From NCBI GenBank assembly GCA_016892645.1, contig JAFEMX010000013.1:1-64000 (forward strand): a DNA stretch of 64,000 bases. Reading direction: 5' to 3'. Position 1 is the stretch's first letter. Every line of letters begins with the position of its first letter. The stretch comes from Micrococcaceae bacterium RIT 802 (GTDB lineage Bacteria > Actinomycetota > Actinomycetes > Actinomycetales > Micrococcaceae). The notes under the pieces were generated by a model, which had not been told where the DNA came from, did no database searches, and was given only the letters and a program-made list of their open reading frames with translations. Below, one piece after another: positions 48,020 to 56,638 of the stretch. A program made the position numbers and the translations under genes.

Positions 48020-50158
48020 CTAGACCACGCCGAGCGTGATGGTCGAGCCCTCGGGCTGTTTGCTGCCGGACTTCGGGTCCTGCGTGGCCACCGTGCCGAA
48101 GATGATGCCGAAGCTGCTCGCATGGACCTCCACCGTGAATCCCGCCGCCTCGAGGACCTTCTTGGCCTCGTCGAGCTGCTTCCCCCGGACTCCGGGGACC
48201 TCGATCATCTTCGGCCCCTTCGACACGGTGTAGGTCACCGTGGAGTCCCGCTTGGCGGTGCCGGACGCCGGATCCTGGGAGATGACAGATCCCTTGGCGA
48301 CGGTCTTGTCGAATTCCTCGCCGCCCTTCTGGGCCGTCAGCCCGGCGGCGCCGAGGGCGTCCACGGCATCCTGCTCCGAGCGGCCGGTGACATCCGGGAC
48401 CTTGACCGGCGCGGGGCCACGGGAGACGACATAGGAAATCTTCGTACCCCGGCGGACCTGGCGGTCGGGGACGGGGTCCTGCGAAACCACCAGGCCAGCG
48501 GCGATCGACTCGTTGTATTCCCGGGACACAGTCCCGGCGGCAACGTGGGCAGCCTTCAGAACCTTCTTCACGGAATCGTCGTCACGGCCCACGACGTTCG
48601 GGACCGCAAAAAGCTCCGGACCTTTGGAGATCAGGAGCTCGACTGATTGATAGCGGCGGATGGTCGCGCCCGGCTCCGGTTCGGAACCGACCACCCGCCC
48701 CTTCTTGACCTCTTCGTCGAAGACCTGCCGTTGGCTGGACGTGACGCCGTCGGCGGCGAGGGCCTGGACCGCGGCCGCCGCGGGCTGGCCACTGAATTGC
48801 GGGATTTGCACCGGGGACCCGGGACCCATGCCGAAGAACCACGCGGCGGTGGCCACGAGCGCCGCCACGAGCAACAGCACGACGCCCAGGATCCATCCCC
48901 GCCGACGCGATGACGGGGATTCGAGGCTCTCCCGGGGCTTCTGGGCCTCACGGGCCCATTGCCGTCGTGCTGCCTTGTCGTTCTTGCGTGCCTGGCGTTC
49001 ACTGGCGCGGGGCGAGCGGGGGCGCCGCTCATCGGCGGTCGTGGTGTCGGGTGCGGGGACGACGGCGGTGAGTTGACCGGTGCTGGTTGTCTCTTCTGGA
49101 CGGGGGATGGCCCGTGTGGCCCCGGCGGCGTCGATGACGCTGGTGGCTTCGCGTTCCGGACCGATGACCGCGGTGGCGTCGGCCGGCTCGACACGGCGCC
49201 CGATGACCTCGGTCTGATCAGGTTCGGTGGCGGCAACGCGCCGTGTGGAGTCGTGCGCCACCGGGGAGCCCGATGCGGTGTCGGGAGCTTCGACGGCCGG
49301 ATGGTCCAGTTGGTCATCGGTCAACGTGCGCCGGATCTGCCGGATCTCGCCCAGCAGGGCCTCGGCGTCCTGGGGCCGGTCCTCAGGATCCCGGCGGGTG
49401 CAGAACTCGACGAGTTCATCGAGATCGGTGGCCAGGCCGGGAAGCACGCCCGAGGGGGCCGGGACATCGCCGGTGACGTGCTGGTAGGCGACGGCGATCG
49501 GGGTGTCCGCGACGAAGGGTTGCCTTCCGGTGAGCATCTCGTAGGCCATGATGCCCAGCGCGTAGATGTCGCTGCGTGCGTCTGCCGGCGCACCGGTGAC
49601 CAGTTCGGGCGACACGTAGGCCACCGTTCCGATGAGGTTTCCGGTTGACGTCTGGTTCGTCGCCGCGCGGGCCAGCCCGAAATCCGCGACCTTGATCTGC
49701 CCGGAGTCCGAGAGCAGCACGTTCTCCGGCTTGATGTCCCGGTGCACCAGACCTGCGGTATGGGCAGCCGAGAGACCTTCCACGATGGCATCGAGGAGGG
49801 CCAGCGCTTGCCGGGGCGCTAGCCGTCCCTGGTCTCGGAGGAGTTGGCGCAGCGTGTGCCCCCTGACGAGCTCCATGGCCAGATAGGCGGTACTGCCGTC
49901 GACGCCGGTGTCCAGCACGCCGACGATATGCGGGTGGGAGAAGCCGGCGGCGGTGATGGCCTCGGTACGGAAACGCTCGACGAGCAGGGGGTCCTCCGCG
50001 AGGTGCGGGTGCAGCAGCTTCAGGGCCACGCTGCGTTCGAGCCGGACGTCCGTCGCCCGGTACACGGTGGACATGCCGCCGACCGCCAACCGCTCGACAA
50101 TGCGATAGCGGCCGTCGATCATCGTGCCCGGGGTAGGGCTGGATCCATGTTCACTCAC
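48020..50158 (-). CDS. Ser/Thr protein kinase with four PASTA domains (PknL/PknB type)
   Basis: A 712-residue single-pass membrane kinase. Kinase domain 16-285: glycine loop LAVGGMSTVYRA, Lys in VALKLLHPHL, HRDIKPENVLL, ADFGLARAATNQTSTGNLIG. A Pro/Thr-rich linker leads to the helix GWILGVVLLLVAALVATAAW and four extracellular PASTA repeats (VPNVVGRDDD, VPDVTGRSEQ, VPGVRGKQLD and a first IPQFSGQP). PASTA repeats bind muropeptides. GTG 50158 is 6 nt after a TACCAT box on this strand, suggesting a leaderless mRNA. Next to aroG as pknL in mycobacteria, though mycobacterial PknL lacks or has fewer PASTA domains. Confidence 0.9.
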   Translation of the reverse strand: MSEHGSSPTPGTMIDGRYRIVERLAVGGMSTVYRATDVRLERSVALKLLHPHLAEDPLLVERFRTEAITAAGFSHPHIVGVLDTGVDGSTAYLAMELVRGHTLRQLLRDQGRLAPRQALALLDAIVEGLSAAHTAGLVHRDIKPENVLLSDSGQIKVADFGLARAATNQTSTGNLIGTVAYVSPELVTGAPADARSDIYALGIMAYEMLTGRQPFVADTPIAVAYQHVTGDVPAPSGVLPGLATDLDELVEFCTRRDPEDRPQDAEALLGEIRQIRRTLTDDQLDHPAVEAPDTASGSPVAHDSTRRVAATEPDQTEVIGRRVEPADATAVIGPEREATSVIDAAGATRAIPRPEETTSTGQLTAVVPAPDTTTADERRPRSPRASERQARKNDKAARRQWAREAQKPRESLESPSSRRRGWILGVVLLLVAALVATAAWFFGMGPGSPVQIPQFSGQPAAAAVQALAADGVTSSQRQVFDEEVKKGRVVGSEPEPGATIRRYQSVELLISKGPELFAVPNVVGRDDDSVKKVLKAAHVAAGTVSREYNESIAAGLVVSQDPVPDRQVRRGTKISYVVSRGPAPVKVPDVTGRSEQDAVDALGAAGLTAQKGGEEFDKTVAKGSVISQDPASGTAKRDSTVTYTVSKGPKMIEVPGVRGKQLDEAKKVLEAAGFTVEVHASSFGIIFGTVATQDPKSGSKQPEGSTITLGVV

Positions 50159-50302
50159 CCCACGATGGTAGCCAGAATGCCGGACGTTTCCGGGGACATA
50201 CGTCCGGGGAGCCGAAATCGACATCATCGACGGGCGACGTCTGAAGCGGCGCCGGCAGCGGGGAGCGCGCCGAGCACGGTGTGGCTCCCGGCTGCCTGCT
50301 TA

Positions 50303-50352
50303 ACAAGCCGGAGGGAGCGAATCCGTGGATTCGCTCCCTCCGTACGGCTTGA
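50303..50352 (-). terminator. Strong terminator downstream of whiB1
   Basis: GAGGGAGCGAATCC (50311-50324) is perfectly complementary to 50327-50340 with a 2-nt loop, extended by AAGCCG/CGGCTT outside. On the minus strand it follows the whiB1 stop by 12 bp and ends in TTGTTAAG. Confidence 0.8.
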
Positions 50353-50362
50353 GGTCCTGCGC

Positions 50363-50611
50363 CTACGAGGCGCGGCGGGCCCGGGCGGCACGCCGCTTCA
50401 GTGCGCGACGCTCGTCCTCGCTCATGCCGCCCCATACGCCTGCGTCCTGGCCGGACTCGATGGCCCACTGCAGGCAAGTATCGATGACCGGGCACCGGCG
50501 GCAGACGCTCTTTGCCTCTTCGATCTGGAGCAAGGCCGGACCGGTGTTTCCCACGGGGAAGAACAGCTCGGGGTCTTTATCCAGGCAGGCTGCGCGACTA
50601 CGCCAATCCAT
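50363..50611 (-). CDS. whiB1: Iron-sulfur transcription factor WhiB1
   Basis: An 82-residue Wbl protein. Four Cys at positions 9, 37, 40 and 46 (AACLDKD, SVCRRCPVIDTCLQWA) hold a [4Fe-4S] cluster; the GVWGGMSEDERRALKRRAAR segment is the beta-turn and basic DNA-binding tail. MDWRSRAACLDKDPELFFPV is close to mycobacterial WhiB1, an essential NO-sensitive partner of the housekeeping sigma factor. AGGAGC lies upstream of the ATG on the minus strand. Confidence 0.94.
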   Translation of the reverse strand: MDWRSRAACLDKDPELFFPVGNTGPALLQIEEAKSVCRRCPVIDTCLQWAIESGQDAGVWGGMSEDERRALKRRAARARRAS

Positions 50612-50920
50612 GCTCTTTGTTGCTCCTTGGGGCTAGGTTTCAGGGAACGACCCACGACGGACAATCCGGGAAGTGGGGCGGTGGCAGCACAAAGGGGAGC
50701 ATCAAACCATGCTCCCGTGCAACTGCCTAATAAGGTTTTCATGTTACCTGTACGTAAACAAGGGGTGGACGGGAACTATTCGGCGGAATGACCTGAGGTT
50801 TTCGTCACAGACGGTCATCTTGGGACGCGGGGAATTGCACGCGGTGGCCGGTCGTGGGATCCGTGAGGAGCCGGGGCTGCCGCTTGGGAGGCGGGGGCGC
50901 CGTCGAGTAGATTCGAGGAC
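50612..50920. promoter_or_regulatory. whiB1 upstream region (309 bp without genes)
   Basis: It contains a perfect 8-bp hairpin GGGAGCAT-CAAACC-ATGCTCCC (50695-50716), the short dyad TTAC-CTGTAC-GTAA (50744-50757), and a TAGATT box (50908-50913) 7 nt before GTG 50921 that fits a leaderless promoter for the next gene. No protein-like frame was found. Long 5' leaders are common for whiB genes. Confidence 0.6.
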
Positions 50921-51364
50921 GTGAGTTCCTCGAATGCCCCCGGCGAGCAGCCGGATGGCCCCACTGCATGCCCCCTTCGGCCGACGTCCGTCGTTGTCGT
51001 GTTTGTCCTGCTGCTCCTCGAGGCGATTGCCACCTTGGGGGCCGCAGTTTGGTATGCGACGACGTTGGCCGCCGAGGGGCCCGTGTCCCTGGGTGGCCGC
51101 ATCTTCATGCTCGTGTTGATCGTGGGCGCGGCAGCCTGGCAGTCGAATGTCGCCGTCCAGGTCTACAAGGGGCAAGCCTGGACGCGTGCTGCAGCGTTGG
51201 TGTGGCAGGTCTTCCAAGTCATCTTCGCCGTGTCTTTTCTCGGGGCTGGTGGAGGGGCGACGGTGCTGGGAATCGCCCTGCTGGTTCCGGCCGCGGCCGT
51301 CATGCTCCTGATCTTCGACCCGAAGGCCACGGCGTATTTCGGGGATCGCGTTGCCCGTTCCTAG
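50921..51364 (+). CDS. Four-helix integral membrane protein
   Basis: A 147-residue protein with four predicted helices (VVVVFVLLLLEAIATLGAAV, IFMLVLIVGAAAWQSNVAVQ, WQVFQVIFAVSFLGA, VLGIALLVPAAAVMLLIF). The C-terminus is short and cytoplasmic. Family not recognised. GTG start without ribosome site but with a -10-like TAGATT 7 nt upstream. Its TAG stop shares the palindrome CTAG with the stop of the convergent large ATPase gene (4-bp overlap). Confidence 0.82.
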   Translation: MSSSNAPGEQPDGPTACPLRPTSVVVVFVLLLLEAIATLGAAVWYATTLAAEGPVSLGGRIFMLVLIVGAAAWQSNVAVQVYKGQAWTRAAALVWQVFQVIFAVSFLGAGGGATVLGIALLVPAAAVMLLIFDPKATAYFGDRVARS

Positions 51365-54300
51365 CGGGGCGCCGTTTCTCCATCGCCGACCTGCGCGCAC
51401 TGCGCATTCACCAACCTGCCTTGGAACATGACGATGGCTCGTCCGGGTCGTTCTCTCCGATCGGGTTGAAAGCGCCAGCCGGGGATGTCGCCATCTGCCG
51501 CCTGTCGGGGGTTGAGCAGAAGGAACGCCTTGGGCGGCAGCGTCCGTGCGGCCGCTGGAAGACGCATCAGCCCGGATCGTTCGGGGCCGACGGACATCAC
51601 GACGTGCGTCCCCCCGCGGATCATGGCATCCAGCGTCGCCAAATGCACATCCGATAAATCCAAGACGTCGTCCAGAAGCAGGACATCCGGTGCAGGGCGG
51701 TCCGGCTCCAGCCGCTGGGAGACGTTGAGAAGTCCTCCGAGTTGGTGAGCCAGCAGTCTGATCAAACTGGTTTTCCCGGATCCGGGACCGCCGAGAACCA
51801 TGCCGACGGAGCCGGGTTCCCAGACCCAGGCACGGTTGTCCGGTCCGATGACGGCGACGGGATATCGTCCGCGTCCCGCACGTGCATGTGCCAACGCGGC
51901 AGCCGGAGCCCGTTCAGGTAGCGGTAGGCACCGTCGAACCGGAAGTTCCGGAGCGGGCCCGGCGGTATTGGGACTCGATGGAGGTGGCGTGCACAGCTGG
52001 ACGATGGCTCCCTGCTCGTCGGTACCTGGACCAGTCCATACGGACCGCCCAGCCAGGGGAGCGGTATTGCGGAGTCTTGGCCAGCCCATCGTGGTTTCCG
52101 GGCCAAGGCCAAAACGGAGATAGAGCCGATCCTCTGCCAGCGCAAGGTAACGGGACGACATCAGGTCCCGGTCCCCGATGACGACCAGGCAGCCATTCCG
52201 CTGTTCGGCGGATCGCGCCAGGGCAGCCAACCGGTCATCGAGTGCGGCGAAGTCGGAGGCACCCAGGGCAGCGGACCACGCGGCCAAACCGCTGACCAGC
52301 AGGACGCGCGTAGCAGTCCTTTCCGAAATCGAATCCTCTCCGATGTCAAAGACATCCAACAGCTCCGAGACACGTTCTGGTTCGCCAGTGCCGACGTAGC
52401 CCGCTACACGGGGAAGCTGGGCGACCGTTGAGAAGTACCCGCTGCCGTCCAAGACGTACACATGTCGTTCGGTGTCCCCTGTGGCCAGCGCCTGCAGCAC
52501 GCGCAGCAGTGCCGCCGGGGCGGTGCTTCCGGGGCCGGCGATGATCGCCAGCCTGCGCTGCTTCTCCGGGTGCCACCACAGGGGGGTCAGCCGCTGGTTC
52601 TCGATGTCGTCGACCAGGCCCAGAGCAATGGCGCCGTCGGGTCGTTGACGTCGTAGGCGACCGGGGATGAAATGCAATTCAGCGGGCAGTGGTGGGGCGA
52701 AAGCGGACACCGGCATGGGAGGCGAGGGAAACCCTGACGTCCGCGCCGCCAGCTCCATCGCCGGGGACGTCGACTCGGCCGCCGGGCCATGGAGTGTCGC
52801 TACGGTATGGCAATCCTGGAACGCCGGACCGATCTTCTGGATCTTCCAGAGGGGATTGCGTTGGTCAACGATTATCGAGCGGAAGGGCCGAAGCTGTTCA
52901 CCGGCGCGCCGTATGAAACCGGCGCCCGGGGTCGACACGGGGATCTCGGCGGCCACTGAGGACCCCAGCAGTTCTTGCGAATCGCCCGAGTTGAGCAACC
53001 GAAGCGAGATGACGGAATTGATATTGGCGCGCATGGAGGCCGTTACGACTCCTTGCGGTCGCTGGGTCGATAGCAAGAGATGCACCCCTAGCGAGCGACC
53101 GATGGTGGCGATGCGCATGAGTTCCTGCACGGCGTCGGGGAGCTCGTCGGAGAGGATGCGGAATTCGTCGACAATGACCAGTAGCCGTGGAAGTGGCGGT
53201 GCTCCCGCGCAACCCGAACGGCGATACCGGGCGTAGTCCTCGACATTGGCGTCCTGGAAGATGGATTCCCGACGCCGGAGTTCGACCCTCAGGCCCGCCA
53301 GGACCCGTTCCCCGGATTCCACGTTTAGATCCGTCACGAGGGTTTGGCAGTGCGGGGTCTCGGCAAAGGGGCCCAACGTCGAGCCCCCCTTGAAATCGAG
53401 AAGCACGAGAGCGAGCTGGTCTGGGCCGTAACGGTGTAACAGGTCCATGGTCATGGATTTGAGAAGTTCGGATTTTCCCGACCCCGTGGTCCCGGTGACA
53501 AGCACATGCGGGCCGTCTCCAACGAAATCGAGTTCACATGTGGATTCGGCGGATTGGCCGATGCGGCAGTGGAGGGCCGATTCGCTGGAGGCGCGCCAGA
53601 CGGGCTCCGTTCCGTTTTCGGCCGGCGATCCGTCTGGACCGGCGGGCATTCCACCCTGGCCGGGGGACCTGGACCCCGTGGGAATCTCGGGTTCGGCGGC
53701 GACCGCCGTGTCAGCCATCGTTGAACGCGAGATTCCATCCAGGCTGACGTGGACTACCCCGTCGCCGACACGCAAGGTGGACGCGGTGGTATCGAGCATC
53801 CAATCGGCCATGTCGTGTTGGTCTACTCCTGTCAGGATGATGCTGGGACCGGGCCTGCCATCGCCAGATGTCCTGGCCTGTGACACGAGGCGGTCTGGAT
53901 CCGCGAGCCCGGGCATGGTGATGACCACTGATCCCGGCGGCAACGATTCGAGCGCGGTTTGGGCATCGGCAAGGTCAGGGCATGCCAGAACGCCCGGCAG
54001 GTAGCGGGCTTCGGCGGGCAGTAGGTCGGTCCTGCCCACGATCACGAGTGACGAGTTGGCGCGCGCGCACGCCGAGGAGAGTTGAAGGACCGCCGCGCGT
54101 AAGACGGGGCCGAGCATTCCTCCCGCGCCAGTGAGAAGTCCGAGGCCTCCCGGCGAGACGCTGGCGATGACGGGACCTGGGACGGGCACGATTTGCGGAC
54201 CGCGGTAGGTGGTTGGATCGATGCTGAGTAGGGGCATGACGTGGCCCGAACCGAAGCGCAGCGGATGCGTCGGCGGTACAACCGGTTTGCCGGCAAGCCG

Positions 54301-55188
54301 AGCGCCGCGTGTTGGGCTGGCACCTCGGAGTGTGCATTGCCCGACCGGAGGAACCCACGTCTCGACCTTGGAGATCAGATCCGTGGAGACCGTCCGGATT
54401 TGACGGCGCATTTTCCGGCGGTTCACCAGCTCGTTGGTGGCCGGAACGCCTCCGGTGACCAGTCCGAGTGCACTGAATGCCAGGAATATCCATGAGCCCA
54501 GGGTCAGTGCCATGACGATGCCGATGGCCAGGGGAAGAAACGCGGTGGTCATGGTCAGCCACGGTCTGCTCGTGGCGGACGTGGCGTGCAGCGTGGTCAC
54601 CGGTGGCGGCCAGACAGGCCGTGCCGGCGTTCTGGCATCCTGTCCCTGTAAGTGAACCGGGCAAATTCGGAACGTCGTCTCTCCTAGAACGAATTCGTCC
54701 CCGACACCGAGAAATTGTGGTCCCTTCTTGCCCGTCTGGTCGGTTCGGGGGGAACCGGCAGGGGCCCGGACCAACGCTATGGACGTCTGGTCGACGATGA
54801 TGTCGGCATGGTGCCGCGACAAGGCAGGATCCGAGGCGCGAAGATCGCAATCACTTCTACCGATCGAATAGCAACCCCGGGTGAGGCTGAGATGCTGTCC
54901 GCAATCCGGGCCCTTTACGGCGACGAGCAACACCTCGGTCGTTCGTGTACCCGATTCGGTGGAACGCCTAAATGGCGTCAGCGTTAACATTCCGCGGTCG
55001 GGCAGCTCGCCCAGTTCTCCTAGCGGCACGTTGCCGTCAGGCCACAGATCGTGATGGCCGAGCTTCTCAAATGCCCCGGCTAGCGCCTTTCCGTTGATTC
55101 CTGAGGGGCCGTGGACCTCGAAATAAGACGTGGGCAGGATCTCGAAATCACCACCCGGCCGTGGGAGAACGGCAACGTGCAGTGCCAC
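51361..55188 (-). CDS. FHA-FtsK/SpoIIIE type ATPase, EssC/EccC-like
   Basis: A 1275-residue membrane ATPase. N-terminal FHA domain about 100-175 (YSIGRSDCDLRASDPALSRH), two helices at about 215-245 (AFLPLAIGIVMALTLGSWIF, LAFSALGLVTGGV), then three ATPase modules. D1 has Walker A VTGTTGSGKSELLKS (about 566) and VIVDEFRILSDELP. D2 is degenerate (AGPGSTAPAALL, no GKS/T). D3 has GGPGSGKTSLIRLL (about 1135) and VLLLDDVLD. This matches type VII secretion motors, not the DNA translocase FtsK, as no gamma domain is seen. GTG 55188 is 6 nt after AAGGAGG, while the ATG at 55194 touches it. No WXG100 gene is in the window. Confidence 0.85.
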   Translation of the reverse strand: MALHVAVLPRPGGDFEILPTSYFEVHGPSGINGKALAGAFEKLGHHDLWPDGNVPLGELGELPDRGMLTLTPFRRSTESGTRTTEVLLVAVKGPDCGQHLSLTRGCYSIGRSDCDLRASDPALSRHHADIIVDQTSIALVRAPAGSPRTDQTGKKGPQFLGVGDEFVLGETTFRICPVHLQGQDARTPARPVWPPPVTTLHATSATSRPWLTMTTAFLPLAIGIVMALTLGSWIFLAFSALGLVTGGVPATNELVNRRKMRRQIRTVSTDLISKVETWVPPVGQCTLRGASPTRGARLAGKPVVPPTHPLRFGSGHVMPLLSIDPTTYRGPQIVPVPGPVIASVSPGGLGLLTGAGGMLGPVLRAAVLQLSSACARANSSLVIVGRTDLLPAEARYLPGVLACPDLADAQTALESLPPGSVVITMPGLADPDRLVSQARTSGDGRPGPSIILTGVDQHDMADWMLDTTASTLRVGDGVVHVSLDGISRSTMADTAVAAEPEIPTGSRSPGQGGMPAGPDGSPAENGTEPVWRASSESALHCRIGQSAESTCELDFVGDGPHVLVTGTTGSGKSELLKSMTMDLLHRYGPDQLALVLLDFKGGSTLGPFAETPHCQTLVTDLNVESGERVLAGLRVELRRRESIFQDANVEDYARYRRSGCAGAPPLPRLLVIVDEFRILSDELPDAVQELMRIATIGRSLGVHLLLSTQRPQGVVTASMRANINSVISLRLLNSGDSQELLGSSVAAEIPVSTPGAGFIRRAGEQLRPFRSIIVDQRNPLWKIQKIGPAFQDCHTVATLHGPAAESTSPAMELAARTSGFPSPPMPVSAFAPPLPAELHFIPGRLRRQRPDGAIALGLVDDIENQRLTPLWWHPEKQRRLAIIAGPGSTAPAALLRVLQALATGDTERHVYVLDGSGYFSTVAQLPRVAGYVGTGEPERVSELLDVFDIGEDSISERTATRVLLVSGLAAWSAALGASDFAALDDRLAALARSAEQRNGCLVVIGDRDLMSSRYLALAEDRLYLRFGLGPETTMGWPRLRNTAPLAGRSVWTGPGTDEQGAIVQLCTPPPSSPNTAGPAPELPVRRCLPLPERAPAAALAHARAGRGRYPVAVIGPDNRAWVWEPGSVGMVLGGPGSGKTSLIRLLAHQLGGLLNVSQRLEPDRPAPDVLLLDDVLDLSDVHLATLDAMIRGGTHVVMSVGPERSGLMRLPAAARTLPPKAFLLLNPRQAADGDIPGWRFQPDRRERPGRAIVMFQGRLVNAQCAQVGDGETAPR

Positions 55189-55269
55189 AGGCATCCTCCT
55201 TGCTTTCAACTCTGACTAGGGCCAAGGCTAGTTGCCATACACAGGGGATGTGGCGCACGTTCTACAGCT

Positions 55270-55299
55270 GTGGAAAACCCGTCCGGAGATTATCCACAC
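55270..55299. promoter_or_regulatory. Pair of DnaA-box-like 9-mers between EssC-like gene and tadA
   Basis: TTATCCACA (55291-55299) is a perfect DnaA box and TGTGGAAAA (55270-55278) is an inverted one with one mismatch, 12 bp apart. Both are in the 223-bp divergent region, about 115-140 bp before tadA. Could be chance or DnaA-linked control. Confidence 0.4.
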
Positions 55300-55411
55300 G
55301 TCGGCGTAACCGCTTGTTTGGCGGGATGCGGGTCGGTAGTGTCACAGGTGCCGTCCCAGCCGCGGACGCCAAGGGCGCTGGGCCCATGCCATTCAATGCC
55401 TGGAGGTGAAG

Positions 55412-56638
55412 GTGGACGGCCAACGCATCATCGAAGATGAAGTGCGCGAGCGCGTACGTCGCCGCGGGCTGGATCCCTCCGAGCACGTCACGGAGGTCCG
55501 GCGGATCGTCGACGTGGCTGTCCGGGACTATGACGAGCGGTCCCTCCTGGAGGGCCTGCCCAGGCTCGGTCAACTCGACGAGACGGGTCGTGCCGTTTTT
55601 GACGCGGTTGCCGGTTTCGGGCCACTCCAGCCGCTCTTGGACGATCCTGAGGTCGAAGAAATCTGGATCAACTCGCCGACTGAGGTCTTTGCTGCCAGGG
55701 GTGGAAGCTCGGAATTGACGTCCATCCGCTTGGACGACGCGCATGTCAGGCTCCTGGTCGAGAGAATGCTCAAGTCCTCGGGCCGCCGGTTGGACCTCTC
55801 CACGCCGTTCGTCGACGCGGCGCTACCGGATGGCTCGCGGCTACATGTGGTGATCCCAGACATCACCCGTAAGCACTGGTCAGTGAATATCCGGAAGTTC
55901 ATCGCCCGCGCGTCTCGGTTGGACCACCTCGTCGAATTGGGATCACTCAGCCGACAGGCGGCAGACTTCCTCCACATGGCGGTTGGTGCCGGGCTCAACG
56001 TCCTGGTTTCCGGAGCCACTCAGGCGGGAAAGACCACGTTGCTGAATTGCCTGGCTTCGGGCATTGGAAGCCGTGAACGGGTCATCACCGTCGAGGAGAT
56101 CTTCGAGTTGAAGATCCCGCTTCGGGACGTCGTTGCCATGCAGTGCCGCCAGTCCAATCTTGAGGGACACGGGGAGATCGACATGCGCCGAATCGTCAAG
56201 GAGGCACTACGCATGCGCCCGGACCGCATCATCGTCGGGGAAGTCCGTGAAGCAGAGGCACTGGACATGCTGATTGCGATGAACGCGGGCTTGCCGGGCA
56301 TGGCCAGTGTGCACGCGAATTCCGCCCGTGACGCCGTCACGAAAATCTGTACGCTTCCATTGTTGGCCGGCGAGAATATCAACTCGAACTTCGTGCTTCC
56401 CACGGTGGCTTCGTGCATAGATCTAGTGGTGCATTGCGAACGCAACGGCGCCGGACAACGCGGTGTATCCGAGATCATCAAGCTCGGTCGCCGCGTGGAG
56501 AACGGAATCATCGAATCTTCGACGATCTTCAACCGTGTTGAAGGTGAGCTGCAGATGGCCCCATCCGCCGATCTGACCCATGAAAAATTCGAACACGCCG
56601 GCGTTGACACCTCGACGCTGCTGGGGGCCGGACGATGA
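55412..56638 (+). CDS. tadA: Tad pilus assembly ATPase (TadA/CpaF)
   Basis: A 408-residue secretion ATPase of the type II/IV family. FGPLQPLLDDPEVEEIWINS is the N-terminal domain mark, Walker A VSGATQAGKTTLLNCLASG, the Asp box ITVEEIFELKIPL and Walker B-like RMRPDRIIVGEVREAEALDM followed by the His box VHANSARDAV. GTG 55412 is preferred over GTG 55406, as GGAGG is then 5 bp away. Powers pilus polymerisation and shares an ATGA with tadB. Confidence 0.92.
   Translation: MDGQRIIEDEVRERVRRRGLDPSEHVTEVRRIVDVAVRDYDERSLLEGLPRLGQLDETGRAVFDAVAGFGPLQPLLDDPEVEEIWINSPTEVFAARGGSSELTSIRLDDAHVRLLVERMLKSSGRRLDLSTPFVDAALPDGSRLHVVIPDITRKHWSVNIRKFIARASRLDHLVELGSLSRQAADFLHMAVGAGLNVLVSGATQAGKTTLLNCLASGIGSRERVITVEEIFELKIPLRDVVAMQCRQSNLEGHGEIDMRRIVKEALRMRPDRIIVGEVREAEALDMLIAMNAGLPGMASVHANSARDAVTKICTLPLLAGENINSNFVLPTVASCIDLVVHCERNGAGQRGVSEIIKLGRRVENGIIESSTIFNRVEGELQMAPSADLTHEKFEHAGVDTSTLLGAGR

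Noticed and set aside
50673-50924. 83-codon plus-strand frame upstream of the membrane protein
   Set aside because: It crosses the whiB1 promoter region, has no ribosome site and no protein-like composition.
51361-55188. Calling the large ATPase the chromosome translocase FtsK
   Set aside because: It has an FHA domain and three ATPase modules and lacks the four-helix N-terminus and gamma domain of FtsK.
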